64,000 nt of DNA from Caballeronia glathei. GTDB taxonomy: Bacteria > Pseudomonadota > Gammaproteobacteria > Burkholderiales > Burkholderiaceae. The position numbers were made by a program, and so were the translations under genes. The stretch covers positions 46,070-110,069 of the forward strand of contig NZ_JFHC01000020.1 in the NCBI RefSeq assembly GCF_000698595.1, given 5' to 3'. This document shows positions 9,076 through 17,357 of the stretch, piece after piece; positions within the stretch are counted from its first letter, which is position 1, and every line of letters starts with the position of its first letter. The notes under the pieces are model-generated. The model saw only the letters and a list, made by a program, of their open reading frames with translations, had not been told where the DNA came from and did not search any database.

Positions 9076-9603
9076 TTACAGATGCTTGTAGTAGAACGTC
9101 GTCGCGCAGAACGCGCCATCGGGCATCAGCGCGTATTTCGGCACCACCCCCGCGCGCTGCCAGCCGGTGCGCTCGTAGAGCCGCTCGGCGTCGCCGCCCG
9201 TCACGGTGTCCAGCACGAGCACGGTCTTGCCTTCCTCGCGGGCGATTTCGTCGATCGCATTCATCAGACGTTGGGCGATCCCGCGACGCCGTGCGCGGCG
9301 ATGAACCAGCATCTTGGCGATATCGGCGCGATGCGGCTGGTTGTCGGGCTGCGACAGGACCATCTGCACGGTGCCGACGATCCGGCCTTCGCCGTCCTCG
9401 GCGATCACGAGCGCGCGTTCGCCGCGCGCGACGCCTTCGGCGACGCCGCGCCAGAACGCCACGGCCTTCTCGCGCGGCAGCGGCAGCATGAAGCTCACCG
9501 ACGCGCCGCCTTCGACGCAGTCGACCAGCACTTCGGCGAGCGCTTCCATGCGCTCCGCGGCTTCGCCGGCGCTGATGCGCCGGACGTTCACGTCACCCGT
9601 CAT
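9076..9603 (-). CDS. GNAT family N-acetyltransferase
   Basis: 175 residues from the ATG at 9603, chosen because GGAGG sits 5 bp before it; a GTG four codons upstream is less likely. The acetyl-CoA binding segment is KMLVHRRARRRGIAQRLM, preceded by GRIVGTVQMVL and followed by ERTGWQRAGVVPKYAL. The N-terminal segment VLVDCVEGGASVSFMLPL is like the tabtoxin-resistance-type acetyltransferases. It moves an acetyl group from acetyl-CoA to an amine; the acceptor is unknown. It is monocistronic, between a pirin remnant and a DUF4148 gene. Confidence 0.88.
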   Translation of the reverse strand: MTGDVNVRRISAGEAAERMEALAEVLVDCVEGGASVSFMLPLPREKAVAFWRGVAEGVARGERALVIAEDGEGRIVGTVQMVLSQPDNQPHRADIAKMLVHRRARRRGIAQRLMNAIDEIAREEGKTVLVLDTVTGGDAERLYERTGWQRAGVVPKYALMPDGAFCATTFYYKHL

Positions 9604-9796
9604 TCGATCCTCCACAAGGGTTGTCTCCCGCCAGATTCGGTCAAAACGGCATCCGGCCGGGACTAGGGTTTACACCTATTTCGACAATAATCAATTGCTT
9701 TTTCGGCTCTTAATCTTGAGCAACGTCCTCCCTACACTGTCATCACTCGCTGCGAACAAGGGTCCGCAGCAAATAAACAAAATCTGGAGGTTAGTC

Positions 9797-10114
9797 ATGA
9801 AATCGCTCATTCAAGCCGTTGCTCTTGCCGCTGTTCTCGCCGTTCCCGCCGTTTCGTTCGCCCAGTCGGACGCGCCGGTGACCCGCGCACAGGTGCGCGC
9901 CGAACTGGTACAACTGGAAAAGGCGGGTTACAACCCGGGCAATGCCGATAACTCGACCTATCCCGCCGACATCCAGGCTGCCGAATCCCGCGTCGCCGCG
10001 CAGAATGGCGCTGCGAGCGGCTACGGCGGCGTGACGGGCGGCGCGTCGGCATCGGGTGCGGCGGTGCGCGCGGCGTCGAACGACAACATGAAGTCGATCT
10101 ACTTCGGCAACTAA
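9797..10114 (+). CDS. DUF4148 small exported protein
   Basis: 105 residues. A signal peptide (MKSLIQAVALAAVLAVPAVSFAQ) with an AxA-type cleavage site is followed by the DUF4148 core TRAQVRAELVQLEKAGYNP and YPADIQAAESRVAAQ. Function is unknown; the family is numerous in Burkholderiaceae and is expected in the periplasm. The ribosome site CTGGAGG lies 6 bp before the ATG. It is monocistronic, with an AT-rich 5' region and a hairpin just after it. Two further DUF4148 genes occur at about 28 kb. Confidence 0.88.
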   Translation: MKSLIQAVALAAVLAVPAVSFAQSDAPVTRAQVRAELVQLEKAGYNPGNADNSTYPADIQAAESRVAAQNGAASGYGGVTGGASASGAAVRAASNDNMKSIYFGN

Positions 10115-10129
10115 CCGGTACAGGTTCGG

Positions 10130-10158
10130 GCGGGCGGTCACGCAGTGCCGCCCGCTTT
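10130..10158 (+). terminator. Rho-independent terminator of the DUF4148 gene
   Basis: Stem GCGGGCGG (10130-10137) pairs with CCGCCCGC (10148-10155), with a 10-base loop followed by TTT. It starts 16 bp after the stop codon. Confidence 0.6.
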
Positions 10159-10341
10159 GCTGATCGGACGCGCAACGTTACCGCGCGTCAGATGCACACA
10201 TACAGATCAGTACCTCCTCCAGCGGGCTTCGGTTTCGCTGGATTGCCCAGATCCTCCGGTCTGGGCCTTTTTCGTTGGGCGGCCGGCATGCGTGGCGCGA
10301 GTGCGGCGCTACAATTGGCGCTCATTTCCGCTTCTGGAGCG

Positions 10342-11928
10342 ATGCCCGCCGCCGCCCCATCCGATTCCATCGCTGACGCGCTGCTCGAACAGCTGGCGCG
10401 TCCGATCGTGTTCGTCGATCTCGAGACCACCGGCGGCAACGCAACCACCGACCGCATCACCGAGATCGGCGTGGTCGAGGTGAGCCGCGCGGGCGTCGAG
10501 CGCTGGAGCGTGCTCGTCGATCCGCAGACGCCGGTGCCGCCGTTCATCGAGCGGCTGACAGGCATCGACGACGCCATGCTGCACGGGCAGCCGAGCTTCG
10601 CGTCACTTGCGCAGTCGCTGGCGGAGCGGCTCGACGGCAAGCTCTTCGTCGCGCACAACGCGCGATTCGATTACGGTTTCCTGAAGAACGAGTTCCGGCG
10701 CGCGGGCGTCGCGTTTCGCGCGGACGTGCTGTGTACCGTGCGGCTTTCCCGCGCGCTCTTTCCGTCGGTGCAGCGCCACGGGCTCGATGCGCTGATCGCG
10801 CGCTTCGGCCTCGCTCCCGAGGGCCGCCATCGCGCGCTCGCCGACGCCGACCTCCTGTGGCAGTTCTGGCAGAAGATCCACGAGGTGTATTCGCAGGAAC
10901 TCGTCGACGCCGCGGTCAAGGCGCTGATCAGGCGCGCCAGCCTGCCCGCCGCGCTGCCGGAAAGCGCGCTCGACGCGCTGCCAGCAAGCCCCGGCGTCTA
11001 TCTCTTCTACGGCGACGACGACCTGCCGCTCTACGTCGGCAAGAGCATCAACCTCCGGCAGCGCGTGATGTCGCACTTTTCCGGCGACCACCGGCTCGAG
11101 AAGGACCTGAGAATCTCGCAGACGATCCGGCGCATCGAATGCCGCGAGACACTCGGGGAACTCGGCGCGCTGCTGCTCGAAGCAAAACTCGTCAAGGACA
11201 TGCAGCCGGTGCACAACCGCCTGCTGCGCCGCGCGGCGGGCGTTTGCGCATGGCAATGGCGCCCGGGTGCGCACGCGCCGGTGCTGATCCACGCGCACAG
11301 GCACGACTTCTCGCGCGAGGCGGGCCTCTTCGGCATCCATGCGTCGCGCGCGAAGGCGCATGCGCATCTGCGGCATCTGGCCGACGAGCACGGCCTGTGT
11401 CACGCGACACTCGGCCTCGAAAAAGTGCCGCCGGGCAACGTGCGAGGCTGCTTCGGCCATCAGGTCCGGCGCTGCAGGGGCGCGTGCGTGGGAGCGGAAT
11501 CGCTTGCGGAGCACGGCGCGCGCGTGCGCGATGCGCTGGACGCATCGCGCGTCGTGCGCTGGCCGCATGCGGGACCGCTTGCGATCGCCGAGCGCGATCC
11601 GGAATCCGGGCGCGAGGTGTGGCATGTCGTCGACCGGTGGTGCTATCTGGGGTCGTGCGCGAGCGTCGGCGAAGTCGCGGCGCTGGTCGGCGCGTGCGGC
11701 GAAGCGCGACCGTTCGATCCCGATGTCTACGGCCTGCTCGCGAAGCGGCTCGTGGCGGGCGAGCTGGAGTGCGTCGCGAGCGATGCGCGCCCTGCGTTCA
11801 CTCTCGTGCCGCAGGAGGCTCCCCGTGCAGCCGCGGCGGCGCGCATCACGCCGCCGCCAGGAACACGCGACAGCCGCCGCAAGCGTGCGCGCGAAAACCC
11901 GGCGCAACTGGCGCTCTCGTTCGCCTGA
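10342..11928 (+). CDS. DnaQ-type exonuclease fused to a GIY-YIG (UvrC/Cho-like) nuclease
   Basis: 528 residues from the ATG at 10342, with TGGAG a few bases before it. Residues about 20-185 form a DEDDh 3'-5' exonuclease: D26 and E28 in VFVDLETTGG, HNARFDYGFLKNEF, and HRALADADLLW. Residues about 215-290 form a GIY-YIG endonuclease: PGVYLFY, then LYVGKSINLRQRV. The C-terminal region has a UvrC/Cho-like part (PPGNVRGCFGHQVRRCRGAC) with clustered cysteines. By family such proteins cut damaged DNA like Cho in nucleotide excision repair; the fused exonuclease could trim the product. The gene stands alone, without uvr or SOS genes nearby. Confidence 0.87.
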   Translation: MPAAAPSDSIADALLEQLARPIVFVDLETTGGNATTDRITEIGVVEVSRAGVERWSVLVDPQTPVPPFIERLTGIDDAMLHGQPSFASLAQSLAERLDGKLFVAHNARFDYGFLKNEFRRAGVAFRADVLCTVRLSRALFPSVQRHGLDALIARFGLAPEGRHRALADADLLWQFWQKIHEVYSQELVDAAVKALIRRASLPAALPESALDALPASPGVYLFYGDDDLPLYVGKSINLRQRVMSHFSGDHRLEKDLRISQTIRRIECRETLGELGALLLEAKLVKDMQPVHNRLLRRAAGVCAWQWRPGAHAPVLIHAHRHDFSREAGLFGIHASRAKAHAHLRHLADEHGLCHATLGLEKVPPGNVRGCFGHQVRRCRGACVGAESLAEHGARVRDALDASRVVRWPHAGPLAIAERDPESGREVWHVVDRWCYLGSCASVGEVAALVGACGEARPFDPDVYGLLAKRLVAGELECVASDARPAFTLVPQEAPRAAAAARITPPPGTRDSRRKRARENPAQLALSFA

Positions 11929-11934
11929 ACGCAG

Positions 11935-12129
11935 TCAGCCGGCCTGCGGATGCCGCGCCTCGCGCTTCGGCCTGCCCGCGCGCTGCAGTTCGTTCGCGAA
12001 CTGCACGATTAGGATGCCGTGCTTGCTGACGAGCCCCATCAACGTGACGAGCCCGACCTGCGTATCGATGTTGAGCGTCGAAAAGCCGATGTTGATGAAG
12101 ACGAGCGCGCCGAAGAGCGCCATCGGCAC
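11935..12129 (-). pseudogene. Remnant of an RND efflux transporter (AcrB/MexB-type permease)
   Basis: The frame encodes VPMALFGALVFINIGF, then TQVGLVTLMGLVSKHG and ILIVQFANELQRAGR, which match a C-terminal membrane segment of RND efflux permeases. Intact members are about 1,000 residues; only about 60 remain. The match fades upstream of 12150 and the frame stops at 11935. The piece is antisense to and abuts the end of the fusion nuclease gene. It is a decayed or translocated fragment, not a functional gene. Confidence 0.75.
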
Positions 12130-12633
12130 GACATCAGGCGACGGAGCGCGTGCACATTCAGGCGGCTTGAATCCTCGCTGCGTCTTTCCTTTTGTTCCGG
12201 CCGATCATGGGATGGGAATCCGCGCATGGCCTGGCACGGTCGATCGCCGGATTCGCTTTTTCACCGCCGGTGCGGAGAACGGTTCAATGTCCCATTTTTG
12301 CTGAATGAAGGCGTCGAATTTCGAAACATCGAGTGAGTTTTACTGATTTTCACGCTAACGACACATCAGAGGAATGCAAATGAGCACACAAAATGTGCGG
12401 ATATTGGGCTGAATCGGGGGATGTCGCTTTTTTCGCGCAAGTCATTCGGGAGAAATGCCGGTTGTGCCGGGCGCGCAATTCCCCTAGGCTCATTTTTGCT
12501 CGATCCCGGATTTTCAGATTTTATCCGGGGTTTATTCAGGGCTTTCGGACTGTTGTGCAACCCGCATAATCGGCACTGCGCCGCGCGCCGTCGCAGCGGA
12601 TTAATGCGATTTTTTTCTATCTCGGACACGATT
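12130..12633 (+). promoter_or_regulatory. Gene-free stretch ending in the likely long 5' leader of cspA
   Basis: No convincing gene lies in these 504 bp. The part from about 12300 is AT-richer than the surroundings and contains a hairpin, CCCGGAT (12505-12511) pairing with ATCCGGG (12523-12529), 105 bp before the cspA start. Cold-shock genes commonly have long structured leaders that act as thermosensors, so this stretch probably holds the promoter and leader. The transcription start is not determined. Confidence 0.4.
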
Positions 12634-12837
12634 ATGGCAACCGGTACGGTCAAGTGGTTCAACGATGCAAAGGGTTTCGGCTTCATTACTCCGGATGACG
12701 GCGGTGAAGACCTGTTCGCTCATTTCTCGGAAGTAAAAGCGGAAGGCTTCAAATCGCTGCAGGAAAATCAACGCGTGAGTTTTGACGTAAAACAAGGACC
12801 GAAGGGCAAACAGGCGTCCAATATTCAACCGCTGTAA
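12634..12837 (+). CDS. cspA: Cold-shock protein (CspA family)
   Basis: 67 residues, the normal length. Both RNA-binding motifs are present: RNP1 as KGFGFIT (about 13-19) and RNP2 as DLFAHFS (about 26-32), with the start [10 protein letters not shown] typical of the family. It binds single-stranded RNA and DNA and acts as an RNA chaperone in the cytoplasm. It is monocistronic with a long leader and a strong terminator, as expected for post-transcriptional cold control. Confidence 0.96.
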   Translation: MATGTVKWFNDAKGFGFITPDDGGEDLFAHFSEVKAEGFKSLQENQRVSFDVKQGPKGKQASNIQPL

Positions 12838-12862
12838 CGCCACCGTTCGGCGGCTTCTCGCC

Positions 12863-12898
12863 AAAAAAATGGTCCGCATGTGCGGACCATTTTTTTTG
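12863..12898. terminator. Bidirectional Rho-independent terminator
   Basis: A perfect 10-bp stem ATGGTCCGCA (12869-12878) / TGCGGACCAT (12881-12890) is flanked by seven A residues on the left and eight T residues on the right. It serves cspA on + and the convergent FAH-family gene on -. Confidence 0.9.
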
Positions 12899-12947
12899 CT
12901 GTCGCATTTGCTGCGGTGCGCGTCAGCCCGTGCGCGTTATCGTGGCG

Positions 12948-14135
12948 TTATCGTGTGCCGCCGAGCAACCCGCGAGACGCGAGATTGCGATACAGCTCGC
13001 GCACCCCGAAAGTCCACGGCGTGATTTCCGTCGACAGGCGCACCGTGTTGACGAGCGCGCCGAGGCTCGGCGTGGCGATCGTTACCGTATCGCCGAGATG
13101 ATGGGTGAATCCGCCGCCGGGCGTGTCGCGGTCCTTGATCGGCGAGAACATCGTGCCGAGGAAAAGCATGAAGCCGTCGGGATATTGATGGTGCGGGCCG
13201 AACGTCTGCGTGACGAGGTCCGCCGGATCGCGGCTGATCTCGCTCATGTGGCTCACGCCGTCCAGTTCGAAGCCGTCGTCCGGGCCTTCGATGCGCAGTG
13301 ATACGCTCGCCGTGCGAATCGTGTCGAGCGTGAACTTCGCGTCGAAGAGCCGCACGAACGGGCCGATCGCGCACGATCCGTTGTTGTCCTTCGCCTTGCC
13401 GAGCAGCAACGCCGAGCGGCCTTCGATGTCGCGCAGGTTCACGTCGTTGCCGAGCGTCGCGCCGACCGTCTCGCCGCGGCTGTTCACGGCAAGCACGATC
13501 TCGGGCTCGGGGTTGTTCCATTTCGAAGTAGGGTACAGCCCGACGTCCGCGCCGAACCCGACCGACGACATCGGCTGCGACTTCGAGAACACTTCGGCGT
13601 CGGGGCCGATGCCCACCTCCATGTACTGCGACCACGCTCCGCGCCGCTCGAGTTCCGCCTTCAGCCGCATCGCGGCGTCGGAGCCCGGCTCGATCCTGGA
13701 CAGATCCGCGCCGATCAGCTGATTGATGGTCGCGCGGATCTCCAGCGCCTTGCTCGCATCGCCGCCCGCGTGCTCCTCGATGACGCGCTCGAGCAGGCTC
13801 ACCGCGAAGGTCACGCCGCACGCCTTGATGGCCTGCACGTCGCACGGTGCGAGCAGCGTCGCAACCGCCGCGCCGCCCGCGCCTTCGATGCTGGCACGCA
13901 TCAGGTCCTCGACCGTGCCCATCGGCTCGCCTGCCTTGCGCGCGATGTCGAGGCGATCGGCGTGGTCGAACAGATCGGCGGTGGTCGGCGCCGACGCGGT
14001 GATGTCGAACACCTTCCCGTCACGCACGGCGATCACGGAAGGTCCCGGCGTCGGGCCGTTGCGCCATGCGCGGCCGATCAGAACGGCGTCGGCGAGATCG
14101 TCGGGAAGGAACTGCGAGACGGTGGGCTGAGGCAT
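12948..14135 (-). CDS. Fumarylacetoacetate hydrolase family protein, possible 2-keto-3-deoxy-sugar acid dehydratase
   Basis: 395 residues from the ATG at 14135 (MPQPTVSQFLPDDLADAVLIGRAW). The C-terminal half carries the FAH fold: PEIVLAVNSRGETVGATLGND, LGKAKDNNGSCAIGPF and FMLFLGTMFSPIKDRD, which include acidic metal-binding positions. Length and layout resemble XylX/KdxD-type 2-keto-3-deoxy-pentonate dehydratases of oxidative pentose pathways. It is divergent from an IclR regulator, and a DapA-like aldolase lies 1.5 kb away, which fits sugar-acid breakdown. The family is certain; the substrate is inference. Confidence 0.85.
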   Translation of the reverse strand: MPQPTVSQFLPDDLADAVLIGRAWRNGPTPGPSVIAVRDGKVFDITASAPTTADLFDHADRLDIARKAGEPMGTVEDLMRASIEGAGGAAVATLLAPCDVQAIKACGVTFAVSLLERVIEEHAGGDASKALEIRATINQLIGADLSRIEPGSDAAMRLKAELERRGAWSQYMEVGIGPDAEVFSKSQPMSSVGFGADVGLYPTSKWNNPEPEIVLAVNSRGETVGATLGNDVNLRDIEGRSALLLGKAKDNNGSCAIGPFVRLFDAKFTLDTIRTASVSLRIEGPDDGFELDGVSHMSEISRDPADLVTQTFGPHHQYPDGFMLFLGTMFSPIKDRDTPGGGFTHHLGDTVTIATPSLGALVNTVRLSTEITPWTFGVRELYRNLASRGLLGGTR

Positions 14136-14211
14136 GGGTCTTTCGATGGTTGCAGGAAGTCCGGCCATCGTATTGCCGGCCGCCGGCAGTGTCCAGAATC
14201 TTGCCATTTTG

Positions 14212-14225
14212 TCCAACAGGTTGGA
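14212..14225. promoter_or_regulatory. Perfect inverted repeat, candidate IclR operator
   Basis: TCCAAC-AG-GTTGGA lies 32 bp before the IclR start and 77 bp before the divergent FAH-family start. Its position in the shared promoter region suggests autoregulation plus control of the neighbour. Binding is inferred. Confidence 0.5.
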
Positions 14226-14257
14226 TGATGGGTGCATTCGAGCTTGTGTGAATCGCC

Positions 14258-15028
14258 ATGGAAAAAGACTACGAAGTGCCCGCGCTGAAACGCGCCGACG
14301 ACATCCTGAGCGTGCTCGGCGAATCCCGGCTGCCGGTGCGCGCGAGCGCGCTGCTTGCGGCCACGGGCCTCTCGCGCAGCACGCTGTATCTGCTGCTCGA
14401 CTCGCTCGAGCGCCGCCGGTGGATCGAGAAGGTCAGCGACGGCTATGTGATCGGCGTGAGGCTCTTCGAACTGGGCAGCGGCTTTTTGCGTCACGACGCG
14501 TTGCAGGCTGCGTTTCGCGTCGAGGCGGCGGAGTTCGTCGGTGCTCACAACGAGGTCGTCCAGCTTGCAGTGCTCGACGGCACCGAAGTGGTGTACATCG
14601 CGCGGGAAGATTCGCATCGCCCGGTGCGGCTCGTCTCGGATCTCGGCTCGCGGCTCCCGGCGCACTGCTGCGCGCTTGGCAAGGCGCTGCTCGCGAGCCT
14701 CTCCGACGATGCACTGCTCGCCGTTCTACCCGATCGGCTTCAGGCGGTCACGCCGCGCACCGTTACGCGCCGCGCGAGGCTGTTGCGTGAACTCGCCGCC
14801 GTGCGCGAGGCGGGCCTCGCGGGTGAATCGGAAGAAGCGGCGGCGGGGCTTGCCTGCTTCGCCGCGTATGTGGGCGAGACGGCGCTCGGCAACCGCGTGG
14901 CGGTGAGCACCAGCGTGCCGCTCAGCCGCATCGACGCGCGCCGCGAAAAAAAGATCAGCGTCGACATGATGCGCATGGCGCGGCGCATCGGCGCGCGCCT
15001 GGCGGGCATGGGGCAAAGCAGCGTATAG
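14258..15028 (+). CDS. IclR family transcriptional regulator
   Basis: 256 residues. The N-terminal winged helix spans roughly residues 8-70 (ALKRADDILSVLGES, ATGLSRSTLYLLLDSLERRRW), followed by the IclR ligand-binding domain with LPAHCCALGKALLA at about 128-141, a typical family segment. IclR proteins often sense sugar acids or aromatic acids. It is divergent from the FAH-family gene with an inverted repeat between them, so that gene is its likely target. Confidence 0.94.
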   Translation: MEKDYEVPALKRADDILSVLGESRLPVRASALLAATGLSRSTLYLLLDSLERRRWIEKVSDGYVIGVRLFELGSGFLRHDALQAAFRVEAAEFVGAHNEVVQLAVLDGTEVVYIAREDSHRPVRLVSDLGSRLPAHCCALGKALLASLSDDALLAVLPDRLQAVTPRTVTRRARLLRELAAVREAGLAGESEEAAAGLACFAAYVGETALGNRVAVSTSVPLSRIDARREKKISVDMMRMARRIGARLAGMGQSSV

Positions 15029-15077
15029 CGCGGGGCCGTGATGCGCCCCGGCCGGAACCTGCACGCGATGGCGGGCC

Positions 15078-15398
15078 TCAGCGGCCATGTCCGCCCCCGC
15101 CCCCGCCGTGGCCGCCCCCTCGCCCGAAGCTGCCGCCGTGTCCGAAGCCTCCATGACCGTGACCGAAGCCGCCGCCGTAGTAGTGGCCTCGTCCGTGAAA
15201 GTAACGGGTATGACAGCAACCGCCGCCGCCCCAGAAGCCGATGCTTCCGTAGATCGGCGCATAGCCGGGATAGTAGTCGTACGGGTAAGCGGCATCGTAC
15301 GTATCGGCGTATCCGTAGCCGGGATATCCGTAACCTGGCGCGACCGCGCATCCCGCAAGCGTTGCCGCAACCCCGAGCATTCCAATGATCCTGAGCAC
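15078..15398 (-). CDS. Glycine/tyrosine/histidine-rich lipoprotein
   Basis: 106 residues from a GTG start at 15398, supported by AAGGAG 6 bp before it. A lipobox LAGC (14-17) follows a hydrophobic signal, so C17 should be acylated. The mature part is low complexity: PGYGYPGYGYADTYD, then a run of Gly and His ending in GGGHGGGGGGHGR. The His/Gly tail could bind metal, but nothing in the sequence proves a function. It is monocistronic. A small inverted repeat (TCCTTAAAGGA) covers its ribosome site. Confidence 0.75.
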   Translation of the reverse strand: MLRIIGMLGVAATLAGCAVAPGYGYPGYGYADTYDAAYPYDYYPGYAPIYGSIGFWGGGGCCHTRYFHGRGHYYGGGFGHGHGGFGHGGSFGRGGGHGGGGGGHGR

Positions 15399-15639
15399 GA
15401 CCGTCTCCTTAAAGGAGGTCAGAAATAAAATCAGGGTGCTAAGTTCAAGGGCAAATGTGTCGGTCGTTTACAACATGCCTGGCCGGCAAGAATGCGGTGA
15501 AATACGCGCGCTGGTGTCGCGAATGTCGAGCGCGTGCGGCGCCCGGTACGGGCGCGTGAAAAGAGCGGCGGCAAAGGGCAGGCTCGACACGTTGCGCCGT
15601 TCTCGCGGCCCGCCCGACGCAGCGAACCGGATCCCCTGC

Positions 15640-16512
15640 TCAGGCGAGCGATCCGTGCTCCGCGACGCGCGACGCCAGCATGACCCGGAGCCGTTCCATC
15701 AATGCGTCCGAGGCGGCTGCGATCGGCATGCGCGTCTCGCCGTCGATGTGCCCGCTGATCGAGAGCGCGGCCTTGACCGCCGACGGGTTCGGCGCGGAAA
15801 ACAGCAGCCGGATGGCCGGCAGGAGTGTTTCGAAGCGCGCCCGCGCATCGGCCGTCCTGCCCTCGGAGAAGATCGCCTGAATCTCCGCGAAGTCGTCGGC
15901 GAAGAGATGCGCACTCGCCAGAATACCGCCCACGCCGCCCGCTTCCAGGCAGTCGACGAACGCTTCGTCGGTGCCGCACAGCACGCTGATCGGCAGCGCG
16001 CTGAATGCCTTGAACGTCTGCGGAACGCACGCCTTGATCGCCACGATGTTGCTGCATTCGACGAGGCGCTTCGCCGTGTCGGGCGCGATCGCCACGCCGC
16101 TGCGATGCGGCACGTCGTAGAGCACGATCGGGCGGTCGGTGGCGCGGGCGATTTCCTCGAAGTGCCACTGAATCCCGCGCTGGTCCGGACAGATATACGC
16201 GGGCGCGGGCACGAGGTAGCCGCCGATATCGCGATGATCGAACTGCTGGACGTCGCGCACCATCTCGCCCGTGTTCATCCCGCCGACGCCGACCACGACC
16301 GGCAAGCGCGTGCCCACGACTTCGAGCAGCGCCTGCAACACGGTTGTCCGTTCGTGATGGTCGAGCAGTGCCGCCTCGCCGGTCGTGCCGAGCGCGATGA
16401 AGCCGCTGACCTCCGTGGTGAGATAGTGATCGGCGAGATGCTGAAGCGCGTTCACGTCGACGCGCCCGTTGCGAAACGGCGTGACGATCGGCAGCCAGAT
16501 TGCTGAGTACAT
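15640..16512 (-). CDS. Dihydrodipicolinate synthase/N-acetylneuraminate lyase family protein (DapA paralogue)
   Basis: 290 residues, a full-length class I aldolase barrel. Visible motifs are GTTGE (42-46), the catalytic tyrosine Y132 in LYDVPHRSG and the Schiff-base lysine K160 in IVAIKAC. These enzymes join or split pyruvate and an aldehyde, or dehydrate 2-keto-3-deoxy acids. It starts 9 bp after the stop of the small gene upstream, so they are probably cotranscribed. It may be the biosynthetic enzyme for lysine or a sugar-acid catabolic paralogue; the setting favours the second, without proof. Confidence 0.88.
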   Translation of the reverse strand: MYSAIWLPIVTPFRNGRVDVNALQHLADHYLTTEVSGFIALGTTGEAALLDHHERTTVLQALLEVVGTRLPVVVGVGGMNTGEMVRDVQQFDHRDIGGYLVPAPAYICPDQRGIQWHFEEIARATDRPIVLYDVPHRSGVAIAPDTAKRLVECSNIVAIKACVPQTFKAFSALPISVLCGTDEAFVDCLEAGGVGGILASAHLFADDFAEIQAIFSEGRTADARARFETLLPAIRLLFSAPNPSAVKAALSISGHIDGETRMPIAAASDALMERLRVMLASRVAEHGSLA

Positions 16513-16521
16513 GTGCGCTCC

Positions 16522-16884
16522 TCAGTGCTGGCGGCGTTCGAATACGCGCGGCCGGATCTCTTCGATCACGGCTTCGGGAAACACCTGCCGCAGCGTGCGC
16601 AGGGCGAAGTCCAGATCCTCGGTGGCCACGTCGATTTCCAGGCGCAGCTCGTCGCGGGCGCGCGACGCGTGACTGACATACACGCCGAGCGGCGAGAAAA
16701 AGAGCCGCCTGATGCGCTCGCGCGAGCGCTCGTCTTCTTCGCCGCGGATCGCGGCCGAGACGAGCATGCGCTCCGGTGACATGGCATGCGGCGCTTCGCG
16801 CGGCACGAGAGGGATGCCGGCCCCGACCAGGCCGTCTTGTGCAAGAGAGGACTTCATATGGCGATGCACTCGTGTTGTCTGCAT
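16522..16884 (-). CDS. Hypothetical protein upstream of the DapA-like gene
   Basis: 120 residues from the ATG at 16884; other ATGs at 16902 and 16857 are possible and none has a strong ribosome site. I do not recognise a family. The C-terminal half LRLEIDVATEDLDFALRTLR followed by QVFPEAVIEEIRPRVF looks like a small beta-alpha-beta fold. There is no signal peptide and no membrane segment. It ends 9 bp before the DapA-like gene on the same strand, so it probably shares that transcript. Confidence 0.6.
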   Translation of the reverse strand: MQTTRVHRHMKSSLAQDGLVGAGIPLVPREAPHAMSPERMLVSAAIRGEEDERSRERIRRLFFSPLGVYVSHASRARDELRLEIDVATEDLDFALRTLRQVFPEAVIEEIRPRVFERRQH

Positions 16885-17008
16885 GACATCCAGCTTACGC
16901 ATCCGCTCGTAAACGCCGAGTTAAAAATCACCGCTTCGCCGTAACAAATGCGGTCTCTCTCAGGCTTTTGCGCAACGGCTCACGGTACCTCGTGCATCGT
17001 CACGCGCA

Positions 17009-17278
17009 TTACGACGCGTACGCGTCCCGCTCGAGAAGCTCGTCGAGCTGGCCTGCCGTTTCGAGCGCGTGCAGGTCGTCGAAGCCGCCGATATGCGTTT
17101 GCCCGATAAAGATCTGCGGCACCGTGCGGCGTCCCGTTCGCTCGGCGAGCGCGGCGGCCGCGGCCTTGTCGCCTTCGATGCTGATTTCCGTGAAGGCGAC
17201 GCCCTTGCGGCGCAGCAGGGCTTTCGCCGCGATGCAGTAGGGGCACGCCGGCGTGGTGTGGATCGTGACTTTGGACAT
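17009..17278 (-). CDS. grxC: Glutaredoxin 3
   Basis: 89 residues from the ATG at 17278, with AGAGGT before it. The CPYC redox site is at residues 12-15. TVPQIFIGQTHIGGFDDL carries the cis-proline and glutathione-binding loop. It reduces disulfides and glutathione mixed disulfides in the cytoplasm. It lies 79 bp downstream of a disulfide-oxidoreductase flavoprotein on the same strand, possibly one transcript. A gamma-glutamyl peptide module occurs elsewhere in the window but not beside it. Confidence 0.94.
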   Translation of the reverse strand: MSKVTIHTTPACPYCIAAKALLRRKGVAFTEISIEGDKAAAAALAERTGRRTVPQIFIGQTHIGGFDDLHALETAGQLDELLERDAYAS

Positions 17279-17357
17279 GGCATTTACCTCTTTTACGGGT
17301 TGTGTTGCGAGCGGTCCGCCCGCACGGGTGCGCACGGACCATCGGTGGCTTGCAGTG

